A model generated the notes under the pieces. It made no database searches, was not told where the DNA came from, and saw only the letters and a program-made list of their open reading frames with translations. This document shows positions 33,654-45,056 of a stretch of 64,000 bases of DNA, piece after piece. The stretch covers positions 40,758,082 to 40,822,081 of the forward strand of contig JALGQZ010000001.1 of NCBI GenBank assembly GCA_023105745.1. Reading direction: 5' to 3'. The stretch's first letter is position 1. Each line of letters begins with the position of its first letter. The translations under genes were made by a program, and so were the position numbers. Source of the DNA: Austropuccinia psidii (taxonomy: Eukaryota; Basidiomycota; Pucciniomycetes; Pucciniales; Sphaerophragmiaceae).

Positions 33654-35577
33654 TGTGAGCCTTGAGGTGTATATTTTACATACCCAAATAGGCCACAATT
33701 ATCTTAAAAAGAAATTTTGAATTATGCAAAACTCATAAGTCATGCATATATCCAAAATTCATCATTTTCAATTTCAGAAAAGATGAATAACTTTTTATTG
33801 AGTAAGTAAATCTATGGATTTAAGACCAGATTTGGATTCTACACAAAAATTCACCTAGGGTAGCTCCATAGAGTGAATAAGCTCAATTTAAGTATTTGAG
33901 GTGGTAAAATGGAAAATACTTCAATACCACATCATTAATACCACATAAAAGATCCGTGAAAATTTTTGTTTTTCTTCATTTTTAGCCAAAATAATGGGAA
34001 AGTGAGAAATCCCATGTTACATAGACACTAAGAATAGTGTTATGCATGTTTTGAGCACTTAATATCATGGTATTCTTACATGGACTTTTGGTACACCCAT
34101 AGTGGATATCTCACTTTAAGCTTAAATTACTATTTTGACGTAAAAATTAGGCAAGGGGGACAAAAGACATCAAAGAGAGCCAGGGTACCCAACTCCTGAG
34201 GCCTCAGAGGCGTGGATAGCTCCAGAGCATGGATCCATGGCGCATCTTGGCCCAATTGGTAAACTAAAACTCTTTGGGAACTTGGTTACCAAGTTACACC
34301 TACTGTAATCATAAGAAAAATAGCAAATAACCTGCTATTTTGACGTGCCAAGGAGGTAATAAGCTACTTAGAATCCTGTAACCACGTCAATTCTTGATGA
34401 CTTTCCATGACTAGACCCTAAAAGAGTAATTAAACCCTTTTGGGATCCATATTCATTGATTTACCTCATAGCAACCAGCAAAATACTGCTATTTGCAATT
34501 CTATGTAGAAATAAGGTAAAAACTTCAAAAATTCATTAAAAATACAATTCTTAATGAATCCTTCTGAAACTTTCAGGACCAATGGAGAACTGTATTATCT
34601 ATGGTACAACAAAAAAGAATTATGGTTTTACTAGTAAAATTAAAAGTTTTACTTACAGTCCATTTTTGACCATTCTACGTGCAACATTGAATCTTCAAAG
34701 ATTCACAGTAATTACAACCTGTGATGAAATTGGCAATAACATTGATAACTTTGAGAAATCAATGATTATTTTAGAATAAAAGAAGATTTACAGATGTTAC
34801 TCCTTTTATTCTTAACCATATTGGGGTTGGTAGTCACGTAAAAGCATCTATTAAGTAATTATGATAATCTTACGTGACAACAGATGATGCAATCATTAAT
34901 CCAAAAGGGTTTATTGTTTTCTCACTCACTGGTTTTTCAGTTTGCTCCATGGCACGCCTCTGTGAGCTGTTGTTGACTTAAAAGAAGCCTCTTCTTGCTG
35001 TTTTTTCCGCATCATCATCTTATCAATTTATTAAATCATTATTACCAACAAGTAAGTATTAGTTAAAGCTATTCTTAAGTGTTTTAAAATCTTTCAAAAT
35101 CATCCAGAAAGACGTGAAATCATAGAATCCAACTATACTTTGTTGTAATACTGTTATAAATCCTTTTGATCCCTTAAATCCACAATTCCACGTCAAATTT
35201 CTCTACTCTTACCTATCAATAAGTTCTTTGGAGTATTAGTGAGTCATTTATTCTTAATTCTTAAAGTTTTTCTCTAGTAATAGTTTTCTTCAAGAATTAT
35301 CTTTATAATTATTCTTGCAAAAGATAATTATATATTAAAATAATTTTATTATTTTAATAAAGAAGTTTTTATTATTAAATTCTTCTTGTAATTGATTCTT
35401 GTAGACAATTACTTGCTCACTGTTAAAATCACTAGTAGTGCTTAACACGTGAAAGAAATAATTTTTAATTATTTAATTGTGGTTATAATAATAGTTTATT
35501 ATTATATTTCATAAGAACAGACATAGTACTGTTGATTAATATTAATATTATCATCAGTTTCATAGTCACATCTTACA
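33654..35577 (+). repeat. 3' LTR of D1
   Basis: The 1924-bp LTR is nearly identical to the 5' LTR, differing by a 2-base indel near its start and scattered substitutions. It keeps the 65-codon frame 34582-34779 intact. Nine ACGT-core words are visible between 34138 and 35450. Confidence 0.96.
34833..34878. promoter_or_regulatory. Inverted ACGT motif pair in family D LTR
   Basis: GTCACGTAA (34833-34841) and TTACGTGAC (34870-34878) form a perfect 9-bp inverted repeat 28 bp apart. It recurs in D2 (about 3971-4047), D4 and, eroded, D3. ACGT cores are typical of bZIP/bHLH sites in fungi; binding here is inferred. Confidence 0.5.
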
Positions 35578-36186
35578 TTCTTTCTGTATTGAGAGAAGTT
35601 TGCTGGATCATTATGGAAAATAAGTTGACAAGACTGAATAAAACTTCTAATTTTGAAGGTTTGAGTGCCTTAAAAGCATTCTGGTGCCTTCATAAATGGA
35701 GTCTTAAAGGCTGGTGGTCTTGATGCTTCAGAAGATGAAGCTGCTTGAAGGTTGGCCATAATTTAAGTCATTTGCTGCATGATGGCCAATAAAGATGGTT
35801 CAGACTGATGAGAGACAGGCTGATTAGACCGGGATAGAGTTGGCCCTCCAGCACCTTGGGATGCCCCCACAGTAGCAGGAACACCTTTGGTACCATCAGA
35901 CTCTTCCTCTTCCACAGAATTCTCCTCCTCCTCTTCACCATCTTCACCTAGACCCTTGAAAATGGTCCTTGAAGTTCCTGGGAATCCACCAACTACTCCT
36001 GATAATGAGGTTGATCTTCTTGGCACTCTTCCTTCCTTCCAAAATGGGTCCTCTGTCCAATTTGGCCCTCAGTTGAGAAACAGCTGGGGTTCCATCAAGA
36101 GGAGCCCTTATAGTGGGAGTGAGAACAGCTTGATTTCTGGCCTGAGATCTTCTCTGCCTTGCAGGAGGTGAGTGTTGGATGGGCAT
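35578..36186 (-). pseudogene. gag: Gag N-terminal part of B2
   Basis: The start codon is at 36184-36186 (MPIQHSPPARQ). The N-terminal stretch shifts frame near 36030. The next frame (36026-35763) has the acidic GEDGEEEEENSVEEEESDG segment and ends at a stop where B1 reads through. The rest continues across D1 at 25293. Confidence 0.88.
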
Positions 36187-36906
36187 TATTTCAGGATAAA
36201 ATGAAATAAAATGAACAAGGATCAAGATTTGAAGAGGAAAACTTGAGGCAATTGGAATAAAGCTTGAAGTCAAAAGTCGAAATCAAAATCTTAAAGAAAA
36301 TCAATAAATCAAAATGAGATCTTCAGGTAGATCAATCAATTAAATATCAAATAAAAACTTGAAGTTAATGAATCAAATAAATCAAATAAATCAAAATCAA
36401 AATCTTGCAAAATCAATCAATAAAAATGAATTCTTGAAGCAAAATCAATTTATGTCAAGATTCTTAATGTGAAAAATCAGCAAAATCAATGAAATATTCA
36501 GGTCAATCAATTTATGTAAAATCAATCAATAAAATCAAAATCAATTGAGTTCTTCTTTAAAAATAAAAATTCCTGAAGAATAAATCAAATATGAATATTG
36601 ATGTGAAGAATGTGTCTGAATAACTTGATGAAAAATTTGAAAATCAATTGAAAAGTAATATGACACCTGAAGTATGAATGAATTAAAAATGATTATTTGA
36701 GATAAGATTTAAAAAGAGAAGACAAAAGTTAAATTGGGTCAGCTTGCAATTTTCAGAATGAAGAATGGATGAGAGAAAATTGAGAGGTGACAATGAATCA
36801 TAAGGCTCATAAGCATCGAAGAATCATAATTTCAATGGAATGAGTGAATTAAATTATAAAGAAAGAATGAACAGAATGAAAATAAATTCTGAGTTCATTA
36901 ATAAAA
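36187..36906 (-). repeat. B2 leader with ATCAA repeats
   Basis: 36280-36560 holds irregular AATCAATCAA/AAATCAAAT repeats, followed by A/G-rich sequence. No gene is supported. The junction with the LTR (GAGTTCATTAATAAAA) retains only part of the self-complementary primer sequence. Confidence 0.7.
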
Positions 36907-38458
36907 TGTCACAGGGGCTCTTGGACAGGAAAACAAGAGTGGCCTGGCACTCAGCAATCAGGGAACTCAGTTGAAAGACTGCAAAGAATAAAGAAAATAA
37001 AAATAAGAAATTGAGTTTCTCTAAGAAGAATGCAAGTACAAAGATGAGATGAAATAAGAGAAGTGAGACGCCAAATGGCCAAAGAGCCAACCAAGCAAGT
37101 CCTTAATGACTTTTTCAACCTGCCAAAATGAACAATGGAATTAGTAAGGATATGACCACCAAATATCCATTGATAGGCAAAGAAAGAAAAGAGATAAGGT
37201 GCTAAATGATTGACTTGATAATATCAGTATTCACCTAAAAAAATGATAAGATAAATAAAGATAAAATATTATCAAAATATATTAATTAATGGGAAAAAGG
37301 CCCCCCATGGTCAAAGGAGGCTGGTATATGTGAAAAGATGAGAGCTTGACTCCTTCAGGCTGGCAGCTGGTCTGTATTGAATACTGGAAGCTGTATTAAT
37401 TGTCTGATGGAGTGTATACCTTGCCAGATTGGGAAATGAAATGTGTTGAATGATTTTCCCATGATGTATGAATGAAATACAGGTCTTGATGAATCCAGAC
37501 TGTATTGAAATGAATGTGGTTTCCAAGCTGGATTGATGGAGCATTGACACTTGTCAACTTGTTTTTGAACTGCCTCTTGAATATCCCTTGAGAATGAACA
37601 GCCAGTATTCCCTTGGAGGAATACTGTGAATGAGAATAACCATTGATTTCTTGATGGCGTCATTGGGATTTGAGATGATGACACTTGCGCTTGAGCCTTC
37701 ATGAATTCTCTGGAAGGTGTGCCTTTATGACCTGTTGAAAAGCTGAAATAAACATTTGAAATTGCCCCCATTGGATTGCTGCTGAAAAAAGATGCATAAT
37801 GGTGTATAACACCATCTATGGCAATTTTGGTTATTGGAGGTTGAAATGGGCCAAAGGTCTTTTGAGGTGATGTCAGGAGGATATGAATGAAATTTGGTTT
37901 TTGGAAGGCTTCAGAGGTGAGAGAGTGTCTTTTGAGTATTTGGCCATTTTTGGGTTTTTGGCTCAATAAAGTAATACAGCTCAAAAACTGTATTTGCCTC
38001 AAAGTGCGCAAAATGCGCAAAAGTGCACAAAATGCACAAATCTGGCAGTTAAGCCCCCAAAGGCCTGATATGGCCTTTTGGGCATATTTCACATAATACA
38101 TGAGAAATATGGCCTAAATGGCTTAATACAGCCAAATGCGCAAAAGTGTGCAAATTGCGTCAAAGTGCACAAACTGTAGTTAAAGCTTAAAAGGCCAAAT
38201 ACAGGCTTTTGGGCTGTATTTTCCCTGTTTTATGGAAAATAACCAAGATGCCCAAAAGCAAAGAGACAACCTAGAAAGGCTTGATGATGGTGAAGGGGCC
38301 TGGTTGGCCCTAGATGATAAAATGACCATTAAGGCCATAAAACATTACAATGGCCAATTTGGACAATGATTATGGATATGGCGAAATTGCCATATATTGG
38401 ATATTGCATAGACATGCCATATTGAGGTCCAAGAGGGTGGATTTACATGGTCGTGACA
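36907..38458 (-). repeat. 5' LTR of B2, 1552 bp
   Basis: The LTR is TGTCACAGG...GTCGTGACA on the plus strand. Near 37270-37300 it carries a hairpin ATGGG...CCCAT in the place of the CTGGGG...CCCCAG hairpins of B1 and C1. GCGCAAAATGCGC-like repeats occur at 38003-38040 and 38130-38170. It matches both parts of the B1 LTR. Confidence 0.92.
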
Positions 38459-40394
38459 AAACCATTCAGATGAAAGTTCACCTGAAGAGAAATTGCTATT
38501 TTATTACCTATAAAAATAATGTTTCTATTCCTATTGAATTGAATCCTGTTTTTCATACTTCTTCATCATCTCTTGTTACTATGATTGTATGATTAAACTA
38601 TGAAACAATAAGAAAAAATTACTAATAATTTACTTGTTGTACTATTAATGTCTTAATTTACAGGAATAATTATATTAAAATTAATTATAATAATGAAGAT
38701 AAATCATCAATTTGACCTAGAATTGAGTATATTCTTGAGAAATAATAATATAACCTAAATTTATTATAAAATAATATGATAAATTAAATATATTGATATA
38801 TTCATAGCAATTTATTAATGTTACAAACAATTAATAAGTGTGAAGAAAATTGATATTTTATAGTAAATAACAGTTAATAACAATAATATAATTAATATCA
38901 AAGCTGTATATTGATATAAATACTATTTATATTAATATCAAAATTATTGAAAATAATAATAGAGATAAAATATTATAACAAGAGAAAATGACCTTCCTTT
39001 GACACTTACTATAATAATATTGAATTTTCTTATTCCAGATAATATAAATGAAACTTATTTAAACTTTATTTACAATAAAAATAAAGAGAATTACAAATTT
39101 TAATATTTTCATGAGGATTTAGGGATTTTAAGAGAACTCAACAAAAAGAAATAAAAAATTGATTTAATCAGGAATAAAATAATTATTGATATAATATAAA
39201 TCTTTGGTATTTAATAATATAAGAGTTTTATGTTAAAGGGGTCATAAATTTGCCTTTTATTTAATGTTTTTCTTGTATTTGTAGTGTGTGAGGGGGAATA
39301 GAGGAATAAGGGGTCCCATTACAGTAAAGATACTTCATTCTAGTACCAGATACCCTATGGCAGATGTTTACTTATGGTATCAACTGGAATTGATCTGTAT
39401 TTTCATTTTTTGGTGATGTTTACACCATTATTAGACCTTTTTATCTTATTATTATGCCGCTTCTAAGATTTATCACTATAAATCTAATTTGCTAACCTCA
39501 TGAGGATGGAAAATGATTCAATTTCGTGTATTTCAGTAGTTAAGATTATAAAATACTGATATTCACCACTTTTATCTCTTCTTTGACTGTCAAACTCAAA
39601 ATAACATTGGAGTTATTGATCACAAATGATCATTTTGCAGCCTTCATTTTGATCATTAATAACATTAAATTTTTCATGATAAGAAATTCAGAAAGTTAAT
39701 TCTAATAGCTTGGAATGTCCTTATCAAGATTCCAAGAGGATTTAATTACATCATCAAAAATCCAATTTTTATTATTTTTCTTGTGGCTCAACTTTTATCC
39801 CAAAATTTACTATTTTGGACTTCAAACCATGATTTAGTAGGGTTTTACCTTGGATATCATGGTAAAAACTACATCATTCTGCATTTTTGAACCAGTATAA
39901 TCTGAATATCTAATTTTATTTAGTTTTGTCCCACTTTTGATTTAAAGTGGTCAACACCTATGTCCATTTTTCCAAACATCTCCTGATATGTTTTAACCTT
40001 GCTTATAGCTTGCCAAATGAAGTTTATATCTTTAGTATCACAGGTATTGTGTGGTAAATTTCTGTTTGAATCCCCTCTTTATCATATTTAATCTAAAGTC
40101 TATGAGCCAAAAGCCATGAATATATTCACTGATCATAAGAGTACATATATGCAGGTTATTTCAGTAAGTATTGGGTTTACAGAGATGAAAAATAGAGTAC
40201 TATATGTAGGTTTTGATGGGTAATTCAATGGTGTGATTTCCTTTACATGTTTATCCATTGGCTTCTGGGAAAATAAAGAATTTGCTCTGTTTTATGGCAT
40301 TTTTACTTGTTTTAAGAATATTATTTCAATTACAAGCTTTATAAAGTTGTTTTGTGAACTTTTCGGATATGTGGTCAAATCTAAAAGTATTACA
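38459..40394. other. Unexplained AT-rich region, possibly old 3' LTR of G1
   Basis: About 1.9 kb lies between the B2 LTR and the G1 body. On the minus strand G1 pol is followed by a purine tract (GGGGTAGGGAA, 40395-40405) and then TGTAATAC at 40394, the expected LTR start. The length to 38459 is close to a family D LTR, but by eye I find no clear match. A short frame at its left end (ATG 38470 to TGA 38592, in frame with 38350) ends with ELNPVFHTSSSSLVTMIV, which I do not recognise. 38600-39250 is extremely A/T-rich. Confidence 0.4.
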
Positions 40395-40544
40395 TTCCCT
40401 ACCCCAAAAAAGGAATGTAACACAATCTGATATAGATAATTGGGGTATCACACACTGTCCTACCTCTTTAATAGACTTTCTAGATCTTGAAGCTCAATAA
40501 TGTTTAGATCTCTTATTCTTTAGATCATCATTCATGTCTGAACC

Positions 40545-41750
40545 TCTTTGATATTTTTTGAGAATTAGTTATATCTTTATCAAGTAGCCATTCATCCTCT
40601 TGAGTTGGGCTTCTGTACCTTGCAAGATATTCCCCTTCTTTCTTTTTTCTTGTCCTCTTTTCTTTAGGTACTTTAACAATTTTACCTTCTTCTCCTTCTT
40701 ATATAAGGGAAATCTCAAGTGGGGGCTTATTCCTCAGGGAAAATTCTTCTTTTTCACTTGATCTGTAGGGCTCTATCAGAATTACAGGTAAATTTGGTTT
40801 TTTGTTCATTGATTCACCTGTTAATTACAGTTGTACAGAATTAGGGCCATGCAGGGCTTTTATCATGGAAGGCCCTTCAAGGGAATCTTTTAGTTTCTTT
40901 AGCCCTTCAATGTTGCTAAGGATTATAGTTGATACTAAGCCTAAGTATCCTACTTTAAAAACAAGTGGGTTGTGACTTTTGTCCAATCTTTCTTTTGCAT
41001 ATTTGAAATAATCTTGCATACAGGTATTTTCATAATTTCTTGGTTGGTTAAGAATTATATTATAGCTTTGTTCTGTTGGATATATTACATACAAGTCCTT
41101 TTTGAGAGTTTCATAAAGTAGTCTTGGGATCCAGCCTTTTTCCAAGATTTCAGGTGCTTTACCAGTTGATTAATGAATAAATTTCTTATATGCCAGTTAA
41201 AGAGCTTTTATCAGAGTACAAAAAGAATGGTTAAATCCATCGGAGGTTTTTAATTTTCATCCATAAGCACAGAATCTTTTGATCATATCTTCCAGAGTTT
41301 GTAAAATCCTCTCTGCTAGCCCATCGGTTTGCAGGTGATATTCTGTTGAGGATGATAACTTTGTGCCAAACAGGATATGGGGATTTGTCCATAGGGCTGA
41401 AGTGAATTTTGGATCTATATCACTTATGATAATTTGGAATAAGCCTGTGTGGCTAATAACTCTATCCCATATTGTTATAGCTGTTTCCATAGCTGTGTCA
41501 CATTCATGACATGGTAAGAATGTTGGGGATTTACTGTACTCATCAACTAAGACTAGGCATTCATTGAAGCTTCAATCTCCTCCTGGGGGTAGAGCTGTTA
41601 CCCAATCCTTATGAACTATTTACCATGGGGATTTTGGTTCTTGAATCTGGAGGATAATACAAAATTTCTTACCTGTGGCTCCATTTGATTTGTAGCACCT
41701 GTCACAAGCTTGGACGTATTCTGCAACAACTTTCCTCCACTTTGGCCACC
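40545..41750 (-). pseudogene. pol: Integrase and chromodomain-like tail of G1
   Basis: The chromodomain-like end reads EYLARYRSPTQEDEWL (about 40640-40590). Upstream, 41145-40825 has the integrase C-terminal part (LDKSHNPLVFKVG) and 41490-41257 has the core with IISDIDPKFTSALW (second Asp) and DGLAERILQ (Glu). Stops and shifts separate the pieces. The zinc-domain region ends at 41750, where C4 has inserted. Confidence 0.87.
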
Positions 41751-42468
41751 TGTCACAGGGGCTGTTCTAGGTGAAGAGGGCTTGGCACTTGGTAGACTGG
41801 GACTCACTGTTGAGGGCTCAAGAGTAAAGATATGGCAAGAGAACTTAAGAGTGTAATAAGAGTAAGTTTTCTAATAGAAATAAATACAAGAAAAAAACAA
41901 TAAATAATAAGAGTAAGAAATAAAAGAGCCAACCACAACCAAGTCCAAGTCCACTGTTTCAACATGTCAGCAGGAAAGAGAAGGGTTAATACTGTACAGG
42001 AAAAAAATAAATGAAAAGAATTAGTTAATACCAAGAAATAGAATACCCAAAAATAAGGGTAATAATATTCATAAAATAATAAATCATTTATATTAATTAA
42101 ATGGGAAAAAGTCACCAGGGGGAGAAAGAGGGACTGGTATATGTGAGAATCACCAGCCCTGATCCAAAGAGATCTTTTTCATGAGAGGAATTGATTATTT
42201 AATTGAGTTTGGATAATAAAGGTCCTGTATTTCTGTAAAGGATCTGTACAAGAGATGTGGCAGTATTGAGTGATCATAAAGCTTCAGTATGGTGAATCCA
42301 ACCTGTACAGAAATTGACAGGTTGTATTGATGAACTCAAACTGTATGCAGGTTTCAGAAAGAAGATTTGCTGAAACTGATTACTTATACACACAATGGAG
42401 TTGCTTGTTTCATTTGTTTGAGTGGATGTAATATTGAATGCCCTTACCCCTGAATAGTGGTTGTTACA
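41751..42468 (-). repeat. Solo LTR C4 (family C) in G1 integrase
   Basis: The 718-bp LTR is TGTCACAGG...GTTGTTACA on the plus strand, with a perfect target duplication CCACC (41746-41750 and 42469-42473). It is more diverged than the C1 or C3 LTRs, with several small deletions. Confidence 0.95.
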
Positions 42469-42473
42469 CCACC

Positions 42474-43240
42474 AAGAGCAGGTTTTTACTATTTCTATTT
42501 TCCTATCTTCAAGAGATGTCCAGATGAAACACTTTCATGGAATTCATGTTGTTTAGTGTTTATTGAAACTCTATCTGTAAAGGTCATAACACGTGTGTGT
42601 TTTGTCCTATAAGAAAGGATTACATCAAGGAGGTGGAATCTTCTTTAATAATATGATTTTGTCCATAATTAATATAATTTGAAAGATAATGATGGTTCTA
42701 TACAGGCATTCATCAGGAGTTGGAAGAACATATGGCAATTGTCCTCCATATTGAAGCTTTCTTTAACTTGGTTGAATAATTCTGTGCCAATGTCTGTGAC
42801 ACATATTCCTTCTATATGATTTTCCTCCTTCAAGAGTTGGAATAAGATATGAAAATTCTTCTCCATATTATAGCTTTCTTTTACTGGAATGAGGAATTTT
42901 GGGCCAATTTCTGTGACAAATATTCCTTCTATATGTTTTTCTTCCTGTGCTACCCAGGCTGCGTTTTCAGGTGTATTATCCAGAGCCCATCTTCTAAGCC
43001 CATCTGCATTTTTGTGAATATTTCCAGATTTATGGACTATAGTCATATTTCCTTTATATTCTTGGATAGAAATCTGCCATCTAAGCATATGTATATTTGG
43101 TTTTTTCATATTTAGTAATGATTTTACAGCAGTACAGTCTGTAATATCATTGAAGACTGTTCCATCAAAGTAACATTTTAGCTTTTCTAGGGCCCAAACT
43201 AAGCAAAGGGTTTCCATTCGGCTTTCTCTATACATTGCTT
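42474..43240 (-). pseudogene. pol: RNase H and linker of G1
   Basis: The frame 43235-42669 reads [32 protein letters not shown] and [11 protein letters not shown], the C-terminal RNase H landmarks of D1, followed by the linker before integrase in which an EGI.VT.IG segment is repeated. The start is decayed. Confidence 0.88.
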
Positions 43241-44180
43241 CTGTTGGCTTTACTTATTTTGAAATAAAGAAAATTTGTCCTTAGAAAGGTTGATCACTGA
43301 TTATTTGTGTTTTGTGTAGTGAAGCTCCTGATCCTATCCAGAATCATCAGTTTATAGTTTGAATGGTAGTTTCCAATCTGGCATTAGGAGGAAAGGGAAA
43401 TTTGTGAGGGCTCTTTTAATTTCCTCATGATTTCACTCTTTCTTAAGTAACTTAATAATATTTTTTTGTTGGTTATAGAGTTTGTACAAATATTTTGAAA
43501 TGTGTACAAATTTATTTATATGTTGCCTGTAATATGCAGAAATTAATAAGAATGACAGCATTTATTTCGTAGTTTGGGGCATTGGTTCAAGTAGTACTTC
43601 TTCTCCTTTATTTTTATCTTTTCCCAAGCTTAGTCCAGAAATTATAGGTCCTAGATCTTTGGGCTCACTGTATGCAAAATGAAATTTCTTCAATGATGTT
43701 TTCATCTTTAATTGAAATATCTTCTGTAATACTCGTTCAAGTCTTTTCAGGTGATTTTCACAAGTTTCTGAGAAAACTATAATATCATCAATGTAGATAA
43801 TTAGCCATTCCTCTGATAATCATTCAGGGAATATAGTGTTCATCATTATTTGGTAGTCGGAAGGGGAATTTGTATCCTTAGGTATTCATATATTCCATAG
43901 TGGACTATTATTCTACGTAGTTTTCTGGAATTATCTGTTAAGAAATTTTGGTGAAAAGCTTTCACAGAATCCCTGGCTGTAATGAACCTAGATTGAGACA
44001 GTTGTGTCAATGTCTCATAGATCCTAGGTAATGGATAACTTTCAGGGATATTATAGGTATTTAATGCTCTAAAGTCCCCCACGATCATTGATTTACCATT
44101 GTGCCAGGTTATAATGACTGGTTTGGGTACTGATAATTCTTAATTATGGTTTACCTTCTTTGAAGCACCTAGGTCCATGA
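43241..44180 (-). pseudogene. pol: Reverse transcriptase of G1
   Basis: [21 protein letters not shown] is in the frame 44088-43846. [10 protein letters not shown] is readable near 43805-43775, so the catalytic YIDD survives, but stops and frameshifts on both sides disrupt the fold. Confidence 0.88.
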
Positions 44181-44219
44181 ATAGAATTATTTAATTTGTA
44201 GCTCAGGAACCAATTTTTT

Positions 44220-45056
44220 TCATTTATTATCCTGTATGAAGAAATATCTATCTCTTTGGATAGATATATCTAAGCCATAAATTGATACGTAATAATTTCC
44301 AAGTATTGAATGGTGACTAGTAAAATTTTCCATTACCAAAAAATCCACTTTAATTCTTATACATTGAGAGGGATGTGGTAAAATCAATGTTAAGTCAATC
44401 ATTCCAAGGGGTTTCATGGTTTCATTTGCACTACCACGCTTTACTCCTTGTATTGGTATGAGTTGATTTTCCTGATTTGGTACAAATGCTTCTAGATGAT
44501 TTTTGCCAGCACATGTGCAGTATTCTCCTACATCCAGATTTACTCTTGCTCCTTGGGTTTTAACATAAAAATACGTATCCTTGATTTTCCAGAAGTAAAG
44601 CCCATGCTTTTGCAGGTTTTTTCTATAAAATTTGGAATCCTGATTGTTTGTAAGGCATTTATCAGGTGTATCAATTTGTGGAAAACGTTTGTCTATATCT
44701 CGTGCTCCATAGATTAAATCAATATTATTAATTTGGGCATTAATTATGTTGATTTCATTAATTTCAGAGGTTTCTTCTTCTTCAATATCTTTTTCAGAAT
44801 AAGACTCTTCCTTTTTATCATTGTGGTATTCTGTTTTCACAATTTCATCAATTTTTTCCTTTTTGAGACAATTATCAGCTGAGTTCCCAAAATCACAACA
44901 TTTATGGCATTTCCTTTGCTCATTGGAGTTATTATTTTGCGAGTTTCTTTTGCTTTTTGCTTTTTAAAAAATGGTTTATTTGGCATTTTTATGTCCAATT
45001 TTTGCCATGCTCTGCAGATTTTGGTTCTTGTCACCATGTCCTTAAGTGTCACAACC
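44220..45056 (-). pseudogene. Protease and zinc knuckle of G1
   Basis: The frame 44840-44220 reads RVNLDVGEYCTCAGKNHLE, where the DTG of D1 has become DVG, so the protease active site is damaged. Just upstream (about 44925-44884) a knuckle-like CHKCCDFGNSADNC has Asn in place of the zinc-binding His. The gag piece LKDMVTRTKI runs to 45056, where B3 inserted. Confidence 0.87.

Larger units (their letters stand above)
25294..35577 (+). mobile_element. Complete, coding-intact Ty3/Gypsy element D1 (family D)
   Basis: The 10,284-bp element has two LTRs (25294-27215 and 33654-35577) that differ by about twenty changes by eye, a primer site, a 1900-residue gag-pol without a stop, and a polypurine tract. 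It inserted into B2 gag; flanks ATCTT (25289-25293) and TTCTT (35578-35582) are a 5-bp target duplication with one mismatch. It looks like the youngest complete element and could supply proteins to related copies. Confidence 0.96.
24422..38458 (-). mobile_element. Chromovirus element B2 (family B), interrupted by B1 and D1
   Basis: The segments are 24422-25293 (protease and gag C-terminal part) and 35578-38458 (gag N-terminal part, leader, 5' LTR), separated by complete element D1. Its pol lies beyond B1, outside the window. Reading frames on both sides of D1 join into one gag once D1 is removed. The right flank begins AAACC at 38459. Confidence 0.9.

Noticed and set aside
37355..38101. 248-codon minus-strand frame in the B2 LTR
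   Set aside because: It lies wholly inside an LTR, is not open in the B1 or B3 LTRs and has no recognisable domain.
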